DNA of 48,417 nucleotides, from positions 1 to 48,417 of the forward strand of contig NZ_JAUQWH010000057.1 of NCBI RefSeq assembly GCF_030757795.1. The letters are read 5' to 3'. The DNA comes from Actinoplanes oryzae (GTDB lineage Bacteria; Actinomycetota; Actinomycetes; Mycobacteriales; Micromonosporaceae). Below the pieces are notes generated by a model that saw nothing but the letters and a program-made list of their open reading frames with translations, did not search any database and was not told where the DNA came from. The stretch's first letter is position 1. Each line of letters opens with the position of its first letter. A program made the translations under genes and the position numbers. Positions 34,120 to 41,642 of the stretch are shown in pieces.

Positions 34120-34434
34120 TCAGCAGTTACAGCTCAGGATGAGGGTGCAGGACGTGAGCGTGATCAGGATCGACGGCGTGCCGCACATCGTCTCCATCCG
34201 CTTGGTGAGCTCGACGATCCGCTCCCGATCGGCGATCCCGTCGGTCATCGCTCCCTGGAAGAAGCCGTTCATCTCGTCCAAGGCGGTGTCGATGTCGACA
34301 TCGCCGCGCAGGAAGGCCTGAGCGGACTCGTCGAAGGCCGGCGCTTCCCGCATGGCGCGGAACGACGCGGAGATCGCGTCCATCGCGGTGTCGTAGGTTT
34401 CCTCGGATCTGATCGGCGCTGTGAGGGTGGTCAT
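34120..34434 (-). CDS. RiPP (lanthipeptide-like) precursor peptide A1
   Basis: 104 residues from an ATG with GGAAGGGAG immediately upstream, the best ribosome binding site in the operon. Residues 1-84 are an acidic helical leader (SEETYDTAMDAISASFRAMR, FLRGDVDIDTALDEMNGFFQ, ERIVELTKRMETMCG). The last 19 residues, TPSILITLTSCTLILSCNC, are hydrophobic with three Cys and seven Ser/Thr. Leader and core both align with precursor A2 four genes downstream. As first gene of the operon, followed by a 70-base gap before the kinase, it is probably the most highly expressed, as expected for a structural gene. Cys84 lies at the leader/core border, and the core ends in adjacent CNC, unlike A2. Confidence 0.85.
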   Translation of the reverse strand: MTTLTAPIRSEETYDTAMDAISASFRAMREAPAFDESAQAFLRGDVDIDTALDEMNGFFQGAMTDGIADRERIVELTKRMETMCGTPSILITLTSCTLILSCNC

Positions 34435-34539
34435 GGTTCTCCCTTCCTGGGCAAGAGGCCCCGGTCCGGACCTGTCGCGGGGACGGGGACAAGCTATGAC
34501 CACGACCTACACAGCCGCCTATACAGATTTCGGCGCGGA
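34435..34539 (-). promoter_or_regulatory. Probable promoter region of the RiPP operon
   Basis: A 105-base gap between the aldo/keto reductase stop and precursor A1. On the minus strand it contains TGTATAGG and CATAGCTT, possible -10 elements, and a perfect ten-base palindrome GGTCCGGACC (34463-34472) in what would be the 5' leader. No -35 hexamer is convincing. Some transcription could also enter from the reductase gene. Confidence 0.4.
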
Positions 34540-35535
34540 TCAGTTGCCGACGGCGAGGGTGGACATCATGGGGGTCGGGTAGCGGTCGCCGCGGGCGGCG
34601 CCGGCGGGGACTGCCTTGGTAATTTCGGTGAGGTCGGCGGGGGTGAGGGTCAGGTCGAGTGCGGGGAGGGCCTCGGCCAGGCGGGTACGGGTGCGGATGC
34701 CGGCCAGGGGGACGATGGCCGGGTCCTGGGCGGCCACCCAAGCGATGGCGAGCTGGGCGACGGTGCAGCCCCGGGCCTCGGCGACCCGGCGCAGGGCGTC
34801 GGCCAGGGCGAGGTTGTGCTCGATGTTGCCCTCGGCGAAGCGCGGCATGCGGTGGCGGTTGTCGCCCGGCTGGGCCTTGCCGGGGGTGTAGTGGCCGCCG
34901 ATCAGGCCGCGGCCCAGCACCCCGTACGCCGTCATGCCGATGCCGAGCTCGCGCAGCACCGGCAGCACGGCAGCCTCCACGCCGCGGGACAGGACGGAGT
35001 ACTCGATCTGCAGGTCGGCGACGGGGTGGACGGCGTGGGCGCGGCGGATCGTGTCGGCGCCCACCTCGGAGAGGCCGAGGTGCCGGACGTAGCCGGCGTC
35101 GATCAGCTCCTTGATGGCGCCGGCGGTGTCCTCGATCGGGACGGCGGGGTCGAGGCGGGCGGGCCGGTAGATGTCGATGTGGTCGACGCCCAGCCGGGTC
35201 AGCGAGTAGAGCAGGAAGTTCTTCAGGGCCGCGGGACGGTTGTCCTGCACGCCGGGGTAGCCGCCGGGGCTCATGAGCGCGCCGAACTTGACGCTCAGCA
35301 GGTAGCTGTCGCGCGGGCGGTCGCGCAGCGCCTCGCCGAGCAGCAGCTCGTTGTGGCCCGAGGCGTAGAAGTCGCCGGTGTCGATCAGGGTCACGCCGGC
35401 GTCCAGGGCGGCGTGCACGGTGGCGATGCTCTCGGCGCGGTCGCTCGGGCCGTAGACGCCGTTCGACATGCCCATCGCGCCGAGGCCGAGGGCGGAGACG
35501 GCGGGGCCGGCCGTGCCGAGGGTGCGGGTCTGCAT
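34540..35535 (-). CDS. Aldo/keto reductase
   Basis: 331 residues from an ATG behind GAGGAGA. A (beta/alpha)8 barrel NADPH-dependent carbonyl reductase: LGLGAMGMSNGVYG, LIDTGDFYASGHNELLLGEAL (Asp and catalytic Tyr), LLSVKFGAL (Lys), and SEVGADTIRRAHAVHPVADLQIEYSVLSR. The place of the usual catalytic His in the YYLHR-type strand reads DIYRPARLDP, so that His is absent. I recall this variant as a recurrent actinobacterial subfamily, not a random loss. It is divergent from an HTH regulator, 129 bases apart, the usual layout of a regulator and its target. It lies upstream of the RiPP operon on the same strand, but tailoring of that peptide is speculation. Confidence 0.9.
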   Translation of the reverse strand: MQTRTLGTAGPAVSALGLGAMGMSNGVYGPSDRAESIATVHAALDAGVTLIDTGDFYASGHNELLLGEALRDRPRDSYLLSVKFGALMSPGGYPGVQDNRPAALKNFLLYSLTRLGVDHIDIYRPARLDPAVPIEDTAGAIKELIDAGYVRHLGLSEVGADTIRRAHAVHPVADLQIEYSVLSRGVEAAVLPVLRELGIGMTAYGVLGRGLIGGHYTPGKAQPGDNRHRMPRFAEGNIEHNLALADALRRVAEARGCTVAQLAIAWVAAQDPAIVPLAGIRTRTRLAEALPALDLTLTPADLTEITKAVPAGAARGDRYPTPMMSTLAVGN

Positions 35536-35601
35536 CGTGGTCTCCTCGTGAGAGTCGGTGTCGGTGACCACGGTGCGCCGTCACGAGCCGGGGCGGGAGC
35601 G

Positions 35602-35629
35602 GAGCGCTCATCGTGGGAGCGGCTCTCCC
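35602..35629. promoter_or_regulatory. Candidate operators between the reductase and HTH regulator
   Basis: The 129-base divergent gap holds a perfect palindrome GAGCGCTC (35602-35609) and an inverted repeat GGGAG-N5-CTCCC (35615-35629). Either could bind the adjacent regulator. Arms are short. Confidence 0.3.
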
Positions 35630-35664
35630 TGTCTCGGCGGCGGCCGGGGAGAGACCATGGGTTC

Positions 35665-36537
35665 ATGCAGCGTGAGCAGCTCGCCGACTTCCTGCGGCGG
35701 CGCCGGGAGGCGATCCGGCCGGCCGAGGTGGGCATCGGCGACGGACGCCGGCGGCGCACGGCCGGCCTGCGGCGGGAGGAGGTCGCCATGCTCGCCGGCA
35801 TGTCGGTCGACTACGTCGTGCGGCTCGAGCAGGGGCGCAGCAGCCAGCCGTCGACGCAGCTGCTCGGCGCGCTGGCCCGGGCGCTGCGGCTCTCCGACGA
35901 CGAGCGGGCCCACCTGTTCCACCTGGCCGGGCACCAGCCGCCGCCCGCCGACGGGACCGCCCGGCTGGCCCGGGCCGGGCTGCTGCGGATGCTGGACCTG
36001 GTCGGCGACAACCCGGCCATGGTGCTCACCGACCTCGGCGAGGTGCTCGCGCAGAACAGGATGAACGTGCTGCTCGCCGGGCAGCACACGGGGTTCGCCG
36101 GCGACCGGCGCTATCTGGTCTACCGGTGGTTCACCGAGCCGGGGATCGGCACCATGCACCTGCCGGAGGAGCGCGCCCGCCATGCCCGGCAGCTGGTGGC
36201 CGACCTGCGGGCGGTCGCGGGGCGGCGGGGCGGGGACCCCGAGGTCACGGGGCTGGTCGAGCGGCTGCGGGCGGCGAGTGCGGAGTTCCGGGAGCTGTGG
36301 GCCGGGCACGAGGTGCAGGTGCGGCGGTCGGACCGGAAGACCTTCGTGCACCCGCGGGTCGGGCCGGTGCTGATGGACTGCGAGACGCTGGTCACGCCGG
36401 ACCTGCGGCAGCAGCTGCTGGTGCTCACCCCGGCGGACGCCGACGCCCGCGAGCGGCTGGAGCTGCTGCGGGTCGTCGGCGTCGAGGAGTTTCCCAGGGG
36501 GGACGAGCGCACCCTGGCGGCCGGGGACGGCAGCTGA
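35665..36537 (+). CDS. MmyB-like helix-turn-helix transcriptional regulator
   Basis: 290 residues from MQREQLADFLRRRREAI. The N-terminal Cro/C1-type HTH (about residues 5-75) contains RTAGLRREEVAMLAGMSVDYVVRLEQGRSSQPSTQLLGALARALRL in continuous form, and the remainder is the MmyB-like ligand-binding domain (ANRM-type NRMNVLLAG, YRWFTEPG, LVADLRAVAGRRGGDPEVTGLVERLR, FRELWAGHEV, FVHPRVGPV). Proteins of this widespread actinobacterial family usually sit next to short-chain or aldo/keto reductases and are thought to regulate them. Here it is divergent from an aldo/keto reductase, fitting that pattern. Purines GGGGAGAGA lie about 10 bases before the ATG. Confidence 0.9.
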   Translation: MQREQLADFLRRRREAIRPAEVGIGDGRRRRTAGLRREEVAMLAGMSVDYVVRLEQGRSSQPSTQLLGALARALRLSDDERAHLFHLAGHQPPPADGTARLARAGLLRMLDLVGDNPAMVLTDLGEVLAQNRMNVLLAGQHTGFAGDRRYLVYRWFTEPGIGTMHLPEERARHARQLVADLRAVAGRRGGDPEVTGLVERLRAASAEFRELWAGHEVQVRRSDRKTFVHPRVGPVLMDCETLVTPDLRQQLLVLTPADADARERLELLRVVGVEEFPRGDERTLAAGDGS

Positions 36538-36630
36538 GCCCGGACGCTCGCGGCAAAGGCGTGCCGCGGCAGCGAGGCCGCGGTGTAGGCACGCTCGGTC
36601 TGCGGTACGCGTATTCGTCGCATGAAGGTC

Positions 36631-37434
36631 TCAGACGACCAGCTCGCGCGGGGCCCACTGGGTGTGCTCGGCGAAGGCGCGGTAGCGGTGCAGCGCGACG
36701 AACAGCCAGCCGAGGCTGATGATCGCCAGGATGATGAACGGGATCGTGCCGCCGAAGGTGTCCCAGGCGGTGTGCAGCGCGACCGCGCCGATGAACGTGC
36801 CCACGAAGGCCAGCGCCTTCTTGCCGGTCGGGGTGGCGATGAGCGCCCAGAGTGCGCCGCAGGTCAGGCCGGTCCACGCCGTGTGGCCGGCCGGGGCGGT
36901 GAGGCCGCGCACGAAGAGCGTCTCCTGCACCGCGCCGATGCTGCCCTGCGAGCTGAGCAGCGCGGTGAAGCCGTAGCCCATGGTCTCCAGCGCGGCGAAG
37001 CCCATGCCGGACGCGACGCCGATGACCAGGCCGTCGGAGGGCAGGCGGCGGCCGTGCCGGGCGAGCAGCACGAAGAGCAGGATCACCGGGACGATCATCT
37101 TGGCGGCTTCCTCGATGATCGCCACGAAGAGCATGGGGAGCGCGCCGAGGCCGCGCAGCGCGTCGTACTCCAGCGTGCCGGCCACGACCACGCCGATGAC
37201 GCCGCCGAAGAAGGCCGCCGTGACCAGGGCGGACGCGGGCACCTGCCAGTGGCCGGTGCGGGCCTGGGCGAAGGTCAGGAACGCCAGGGGCACGACCGTC
37301 GCGCCGAGCAGGAGCAGCGCCGGGACGAAGTTGGGGTTCTGCGTGTGCACCAGAGTGCGCAGCACGACGACGTACAGCGCCAGGCCGACGACGAGGACGC
37401 CGAACCACGCCCAGCGGCGGGAGAGATCACGCAT
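36631..37434 (-). CDS. PrsW-family glutamic-type intramembrane protease
   Basis: 267 residues, about eight membrane helices. The family motifs are present: IIEEAAKM (Glu108-Glu109), GMGFAALETMGYG (Glu150), the conserved His in APAGHTAWTG, and a late HTAWD. PrsW in Bacillus cleaves an anti-sigma factor at site 1; actinobacterial relatives are many and mostly uncharacterised. It lies 39 bases downstream of a TPR protein gene on the same strand, so the two are probably co-transcribed. No anti-sigma factor gene is in the neighbourhood. The 93-base gap at its 3' side holds only two CCGCGG palindromes. Confidence 0.9.
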   Translation of the reverse strand: MRDLSRRWAWFGVLVVGLALYVVVLRTLVHTQNPNFVPALLLLGATVVPLAFLTFAQARTGHWQVPASALVTAAFFGGVIGVVVAGTLEYDALRGLGALPMLFVAIIEEAAKMIVPVILLFVLLARHGRRLPSDGLVIGVASGMGFAALETMGYGFTALLSSQGSIGAVQETLFVRGLTAPAGHTAWTGLTCGALWALIATPTGKKALAFVGTFIGAVALHTAWDTFGGTIPFIILAIISLGWLFVALHRYRAFAEHTQWAPRELVV

Positions 37435-37473
37435 GGACCGGATCCTCCCGCACGGGGGCGTGCGGCGCCACCG

Positions 37474-38430
37474 TCAGCGCGTTGTCCGCCCGCGGACGAG
37501 CTGCTGGGCGCGCTCGACGAGCGCGGGCGAGCCGCACTTCTGGGCAAGTTCGAGCCCGTCCCGTAGGATGCGCCGCGCCTGGGGCCGGCGGCGCGCCGCG
37601 TTCAGCAGCGCCCCGAGATCGACCAGGGCCGTCGCCAGCTCGAAGCGGCGCGGGGTGCCGTGCAGGATGCGGACGGCCTCCTCGGCCGCCGCCAGCCCGG
37701 CGGGCCCGGCGGTGACCCGGCCCTGCACCCGCAGCGCGCGGCCGAGCGCCGAGGCCAGCCCGTGCCGCCGGGTGAGCGCGATCTCCTCGGCGAGCAGGCG
37801 TTCGGCCGCCTCCCCCGCGCCGAGCTGGGCGAGCACCTCCGCCGCCGCCGAGCGCCACGGCAGGACGGCCGGATGGTCGGAGCCGCGCACCGCCAGCCGC
37901 TCGCCGCAGCGATAGAGGTCGGCCAGCGCCTCCCCCGGCCGGCCGGCCTCGAGGTGCAGCCGGCCGCGGACATAGCGCAGCAGCAGATATTCCGGCTCGT
38001 CGGGCAGCTCGGCGTCGGTCATCAGCCGCTCGGCCTGGTCGATCTCGCCGCGGTCCAGGTGGACGGCCACCCGGCGCGAGGTGAGCAGCGCCGCGGCGCC
38101 GGGCGGCAGCGGCGGCAGCGCGGCGGCGGCCTCCGCGTCGCGCTGGGCGGCGGGCAGCTCCCCCAGCCGCCGCGCCACGGAGGAACGCTGGGAGTAGACA
38201 GTGGCCAGGCCGGCCTGGTCGTCCTCGCGCGCAGCCACGTCGCGGGCCAGCGTGCAACCCGCGTACGCGGCAGCCAGGTCATCGGCGTCCGCGAGCCGCC
38301 GCAGCGCACGCAGATAGCGTGGCAGCTCGCCGGCGTTCCTCGGGGGGTCGAGGGGCACCGGACGGGCGGAGCGAACTGTGATGTCCCGGCCGCGGTCCGC
38401 CAACCTCAGCCGTTCGTCACGGACGGTCAT
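37474..38430 (-). CDS. TPR-repeat protein resembling the helical region of LuxR-type (LAL/MalT-like) regulators
   Basis: 318 residues built from alpha-helical TPR-like pairs (LADADDLAAAYAGCTLARDV, LLRYVRGRLHLEAGRPGEALADL, FELATALVDLGALLNAARRRPQARRILRDGLELAQ). The last block, with GSPALVERAQQLV, is exactly what precedes the LuxR HTH in large ATP-dependent LuxR regulators, but here the protein ends at RGRTTR with no HTH, and there is no upstream AAA/STAND ATPase. So it is either a stand-alone TPR scaffold or the residue of a truncated regulator. It sits with a PrsW-like protease, perhaps as its adaptor. No clear ribosome binding site precedes the ATG. Confidence 0.72.
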   Translation of the reverse strand: MTVRDERLRLADRGRDITVRSARPVPLDPPRNAGELPRYLRALRRLADADDLAAAYAGCTLARDVAAREDDQAGLATVYSQRSSVARRLGELPAAQRDAEAAAALPPLPPGAAALLTSRRVAVHLDRGEIDQAERLMTDAELPDEPEYLLLRYVRGRLHLEAGRPGEALADLYRCGERLAVRGSDHPAVLPWRSAAAEVLAQLGAGEAAERLLAEEIALTRRHGLASALGRALRVQGRVTAGPAGLAAAEEAVRILHGTPRRFELATALVDLGALLNAARRRPQARRILRDGLELAQKCGSPALVERAQQLVRGRTTR

Positions 38431-38535
38431 GCAGCTTCAGTACCCTCCCCGGCACGTCGAGCCACTCAGGTGTCCAGGCTTTCCCAGATTCCTCGCCAGC
38501 ACAACGCGCGTTCGCTTTCCGCGTTGCGCCGGTCC

Positions 38536-38575
38536 GCAGGTGCGAGGCGTCACATGGGTTTTCCCTCGCACCTGC
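38536..38575. promoter_or_regulatory. Long perfect inverted repeat in front of the molybdate operon
   Basis: Twelve-base perfect arms GCAGGTGCGAGG (38536-38547) and CCTCGCACCTGC (38564-38575) with a 16-base centre containing the unusually T-rich GGGTTTTC. The right arm ends seven bases before the ATG of the HTH-TOBE regulator. It could be a self-operator for that regulator, or an mRNA hairpin next to the ribosome binding site. Confidence 0.6.
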
Positions 38576-38582
38576 AAGGCTT

Positions 38583-38984
38583 ATGCTGAGCGCCGTGACG
38601 ACGTACCGGATCGGGGAGGCGGCCGAGCTGCTCGGCGTCAGCGTGGACACCGTGCGGCGCTGGGTCGACGCGGGCCGGCTCGCCGCCGCGCGGGACGAGC
38701 ACGGTCACCGCTCGATCGCCGGGGCCGGCCTCGCCGCGTTCGCCCGGTCGCTGGCGGACGAGCCCGACCTCGGCCGCTCCTCGGCGCGCAACCGGCTGCG
38801 GGGCATCGTCACCGCCATCGTCCGCGACGGTGTGATGGCGCAGGTGGACATTCAGGCGGGCCCGTTCCGCGTGGTGTCGCTGATGAGCCGCGAGGCGGTG
38901 GACGACCTGGGCCTGGAGGTCGGGTCCGTCGCGGTGGCCGTGATCAAGTCGACGACGGTGGTCGTGGAGCGAGGGGACGCCTGA
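38583..38984 (+). CDS. HTH-TOBE molybdate-responsive regulator
   Basis: 133 residues (129 if the GTG four codons later is used). Residues about 7-55 are a MerR/excisionase-type HTH (YRIGEAAELLGVSVDTVRRWVDAGRLAAARD in continuous form). Residues about 68-133 are a TOBE/Mop domain (NRLRGIVTAIVRDGVMAQVDI, LGLEVGSVAVAVIKSTTVVVER) that binds molybdate or tungstate. The stop shares a base with the modA start (TGATG). The architecture differs from ModE, which has a winged helix plus two Mop domains, but the role should be the same: sensing molybdate and controlling uptake. The perfect inverted repeat directly upstream suggests self-regulation. Confidence 0.88.
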   Translation: MLSAVTTYRIGEAAELLGVSVDTVRRWVDAGRLAAARDEHGHRSIAGAGLAAFARSLADEPDLGRSSARNRLRGIVTAIVRDGVMAQVDIQAGPFRVVSLMSREAVDDLGLEVGSVAVAVIKSTTVVVERGDA

Positions 38985-39727
38985 TGAGAGTTCGCTGGAT
39001 CGCCGTGGCCGCCGTGCTGCTGGCCGCCGGTTGTGGTTCCGCGGAGCCGGCGTCGTCCTCGCTCACCGTCCTCGCCGCGGCGTCGCTGACGGAGTCCTTC
39101 GACACGATCGGCCCGCTGTTCGAGGCGAAGAACCCCGGGGTCAAGGTCACTTTCTCGTACGGGGGGAGCTCCGGCCTGGCTCAGCAGATCACCTCCGGCG
39201 CCCCGGCCGACGTGTTCGCCGCCGCGAGCCCGGCGACCATGAAGACGGTGACCGACGCGGGCGCCGCCACGGGGACGCCGGTGACGTTCGTGCGCAATCA
39301 GCTGGTGATCGCCGTGGCCAAGGGCAACCCGGACGGGATCGCCTCGCTGGCCGCGCTCGCCAAGCCCGGCGTCAAGGTCGCGCTCTGCGCCGAGCAGGTG
39401 CCGTGCGGCGCCGCCGCCACCAAGGCGCTCGCCGCGGCGAACGTGAAGGTCACCCCGGTGACCCAGGAGCAGGACGTCAAGTCGGCGCTGTCCAAGGTGA
39501 AGCTCGGCGAGGTGGACGCGGCGCTGGTCTACCGCACCGACGCGCGGGCGGCCGCCTCCGATGTGGACGGCGTCGAGTTCCCCGAGTCGGCCGGGGCGAT
39601 CAACGACTATCCGATCGCCGCGCTCAAGGACGCGCCGAACCCGTCGGCCGCGCAGGCGTTCGTCGCGTTCGTCCAGACGCCGGAGGCTCAGCAGGTGCTG
39701 ACCGACGCAGGGTTCCAGAAGCCCTGA
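38984..39727 (+). CDS. modA: Molybdate ABC transporter substrate-binding lipoprotein
   Basis: 247 residues. N-terminal lipoprotein signal with lipobox LAAGC (MRVRWIAVAAVLLAAGCGS), then the ModA fold: LTVLAAASLTESFDTIG, FSYGGSSGLAQQITSGAPADVFAAAS, RNQLVIAVAKGNP, GEVDAALVYRTDA and VEFPESAGAINDYPIAALK. The serines of AAASLT and GGSSGL are in position to bind the oxyanion. It captures molybdate outside the membrane and delivers it to ModBC. The start overlaps the upstream regulator and the stop overlaps modB. Confidence 0.95.
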   Translation: MRVRWIAVAAVLLAAGCGSAEPASSSLTVLAAASLTESFDTIGPLFEAKNPGVKVTFSYGGSSGLAQQITSGAPADVFAAASPATMKTVTDAGAATGTPVTFVRNQLVIAVAKGNPDGIASLAALAKPGVKVALCAEQVPCGAAATKALAAANVKVTPVTQEQDVKSALSKVKLGEVDAALVYRTDARAAASDVDGVEFPESAGAINDYPIAALKDAPNPSAAQAFVAFVQTPEAQQVLTDAGFQKP

Positions 39728-40506
39728 ACCGCCGCGCGCCGCTGATCCTGGCGATCCCCGCCGTCGCCGGGCTGGCCTTCCTCGTCCTGCCGCTGGCCGG
39801 GCTCGTGATCCGGGCGCCCTGGAGCACGATGCCGGCCCGGCTCGCGGCGCCCGGCGTGCTCGCCGCGCTGCGGTTGTCGCTGGTCACCGCGACGCTGGCG
39901 ACGGCGGTGTGCCTGGTGCTCGGCGTTCCGCTGGCGTGGCTGCTGGCGCGCACCGACTTCCCGGGGCGCCGGCTGGTGCGGGCCCTGGTCACCGTGCCGC
40001 TGGTGCTGCCGCCGGTCGTGGGCGGCGTCGCACTGCTGCTCGTGTTCGGCCGGCGCGGGATCGTCGGCGAGTGGCTGGACGCGACGTTCGGCTTCACGCT
40101 GCCGTTCACGACGGCCGGCGTCGTGCTCGCGGAGGCCTTCGTCGCGATGCCCTTCCTCGTCATCAGCGTGGAGGGGGCGCTGCGCGGCGCCGACGCCCGG
40201 TTCGAGGAGGCCGCCGCCACGCTCGGCGCGAGCCGGTGGACCGCCTTCCGCCGGGTCACCCTTCCGCTGATCGGCCCGGGTGTCGCGGCGGGCGCGGTGC
40301 TGTGCTGGGCGCGGGCGCTGGGCGAGTTCGGGGCGACGATCACGTTCGCGGGGAACTTCCCCGGGCGTACGCAGACCATGCCGCTCGCCGTCTATCTGGC
40401 CCTCGAGCAGGATCTCGACGCGGCGATCGTGCTGTCGCTGCTGCTGCTCGTCGTCTCGGTCGTCATCCTCGCGTGCCTGCGGGACCGCTGGGTGGGCGCC
40501 TCGTGA
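39724..40506 (+). CDS. modB: Molybdate ABC transporter permease
   Basis: About 260 residues with five to six membrane helices. The EAA loop is LRGADARFEEAAATLGASRWTAF followed by TLPLIGPG, and the ALGEFGATITFAGNFPGRTQTMPLAVY segment is diagnostic of ModB. The likely start is a CTG at 39724 whose bases overlap the modA stop (CTGA), mirroring the GTGA overlap with modC. No ATG, GTG or TTG lies in frame between the frame's last stop and the first membrane helix. The next ATG (39829) would remove the first helix. The start is therefore uncertain although the gene is not. Confidence 0.92.
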   Translation: MNRRAPLILAIPAVAGLAFLVLPLAGLVIRAPWSTMPARLAAPGVLAALRLSLVTATLATAVCLVLGVPLAWLLARTDFPGRRLVRALVTVPLVLPPVVGGVALLLVFGRRGIVGEWLDATFGFTLPFTTAGVVLAEAFVAMPFLVISVEGALRGADARFEEAAATLGASRWTAFRRVTLPLIGPGVAAGAVLCWARALGEFGATITFAGNFPGRTQTMPLAVYLALEQDLDAAIVLSLLLLVVSVVILACLRDRWVGAS

Positions 40507-41540
40507 GCCTCGACGCGCACCTGGTCGTGCGGCGGGACGGCTTCACGCTGGACGCCGCCCTCTCCGCCGCCCCGGGCGAGGTGGTGGCGTTGCTCGGACC
40601 GAACGGTGCGGGGAAGAGCACCGCGCTGCGCGCCCTCGCCGGCCTGGTCCCCTCCGCGGGGACGATCGTGCTGAACGGGCGGCAGCTGGACGCGGTCTCG
40701 CCCGAGCAGCGGCGGATCGGCGTCGTCTTCCAGGACTACCTGCTCTTCCCGCACCTGTCGGCCCTGGAGAACGTGGCGTTCGGGCCGCGCTGCGCCGGCG
40801 TCTCCCGGGCCGCCGCGCGTACGCTGGCCATGTCGCATCTCTCCGACGTGGGGCTGGCCGAGCACGCGCGGAAGAAGCCCCGGCAGCTCTCGGGCGGGCA
40901 GGCGCAGCGCGTCGCCCTGGCCCGGGCGCTGGCCACCGCGCCGGAGCTGCTGCTGCTCGACGAGCCGCTGGCCGCGCTCGACGCGCGGACCCGGCTGGAG
41001 ACGCGGGCGCACCTGCGCGGGCAGCTGAGCCGGCACGCCGGGCCGACGATCCTGGTCACGCACGATCCGCTGGACGCCATGATGCTCGCCGACCGGCTCG
41101 TCATCCTGGAGCAGGGGCGGGTGGTGCAGACCGGGGACGCGGCGAGCATCACGTCACGGCCGCGGACCGAGTACGTCGCGCGGCTGGTGGGGCTCAACCT
41201 CTTCCGCGGGCGGGCGTCGGGCGACACGGTTACGGTTGCGCCCGGATTTATGGTGACAACTGCTGGCTCGTACGACGGTGAGGTTTTTGTGGCGTTTCCG
41301 CCGGCCGCGGTCGCGCTCTACCCGTCGCGGCCGTCGGGCAGCCCGCGCAACACCTGGGAGGCCACCGTCACCGGGGTGGCGCGGCAGGGCGACACGCTGC
41401 GGATCGAGCTGGACGGGCCGGTGGCGGTCGCGGCCGACGTGACGCCGGCGGCGGCCGTGCAGCTGGGGCTGGAGCCGGGGCGCTCGGTGTGGGCCAGCCT
41501 CAAAGCGACCGAGGTCACCGCCTATCCCGCGGACGCGTGA
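40503..41540 (+). CDS. modC: Molybdate ABC transporter ATP-binding protein
   Basis: 345 residues from a GTG overlapping the modB stop (GTGA). Walker A GPNGAGKST, Q-loop GVVFQDYLLFPHLS, signature LSGGQAQRVALARAL, Walker B LLLLDEPLAALD, and switch His in LVTHDPLDAM. A C-terminal TOBE domain (about residues 280-345, NTWEATVTGVARQGDTLRIEL, GRSVWASLKATEVTAYPA) is typical of ModC and binds molybdate as a regulator of transport. It powers uptake with ModA and ModB. Confidence 0.95.
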   Translation: MSLDAHLVVRRDGFTLDAALSAAPGEVVALLGPNGAGKSTALRALAGLVPSAGTIVLNGRQLDAVSPEQRRIGVVFQDYLLFPHLSALENVAFGPRCAGVSRAAARTLAMSHLSDVGLAEHARKKPRQLSGGQAQRVALARALATAPELLLLDEPLAALDARTRLETRAHLRGQLSRHAGPTILVTHDPLDAMMLADRLVILEQGRVVQTGDAASITSRPRTEYVARLVGLNLFRGRASGDTVTVAPGFMVTTAGSYDGEVFVAFPPAAVALYPSRPSGSPRNTWEATVTGVARQGDTLRIELDGPVAVAADVTPAAAVQLGLEPGRSVWASLKATEVTAYPADA

Positions 41541-41642
41541 CCGTCCGCGCTTCCGCTTCGCGGGGCGGCACAGCGGGTGCTCAGGGAGTTCACAACCTGG
41601 TGACGCATAGTGGGATCACTTGATTACTCCACGGAGGTTGTG

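Noticed and set aside
29503..34434. Thioamitide (thioviridamide-type) cluster
   Set aside because: Kinase and HopA1 are shared with those clusters, but there is no YcaO, TfuA or cysteine decarboxylase, and a LanC domain is present.
34540..35535. Aldo/keto reductase as a tailoring enzyme of the RiPP operon
   Set aside because: It lies upstream on the same strand but forms the usual divergent pair with an MmyB-like regulator, and 105 bases with promoter-like elements separate it from precursor A1.
39829..40506. modB starting at the ATG at 39829
   Set aside because: It would delete the first membrane helix and leave a 100-base gap in an operon whose other genes overlap.
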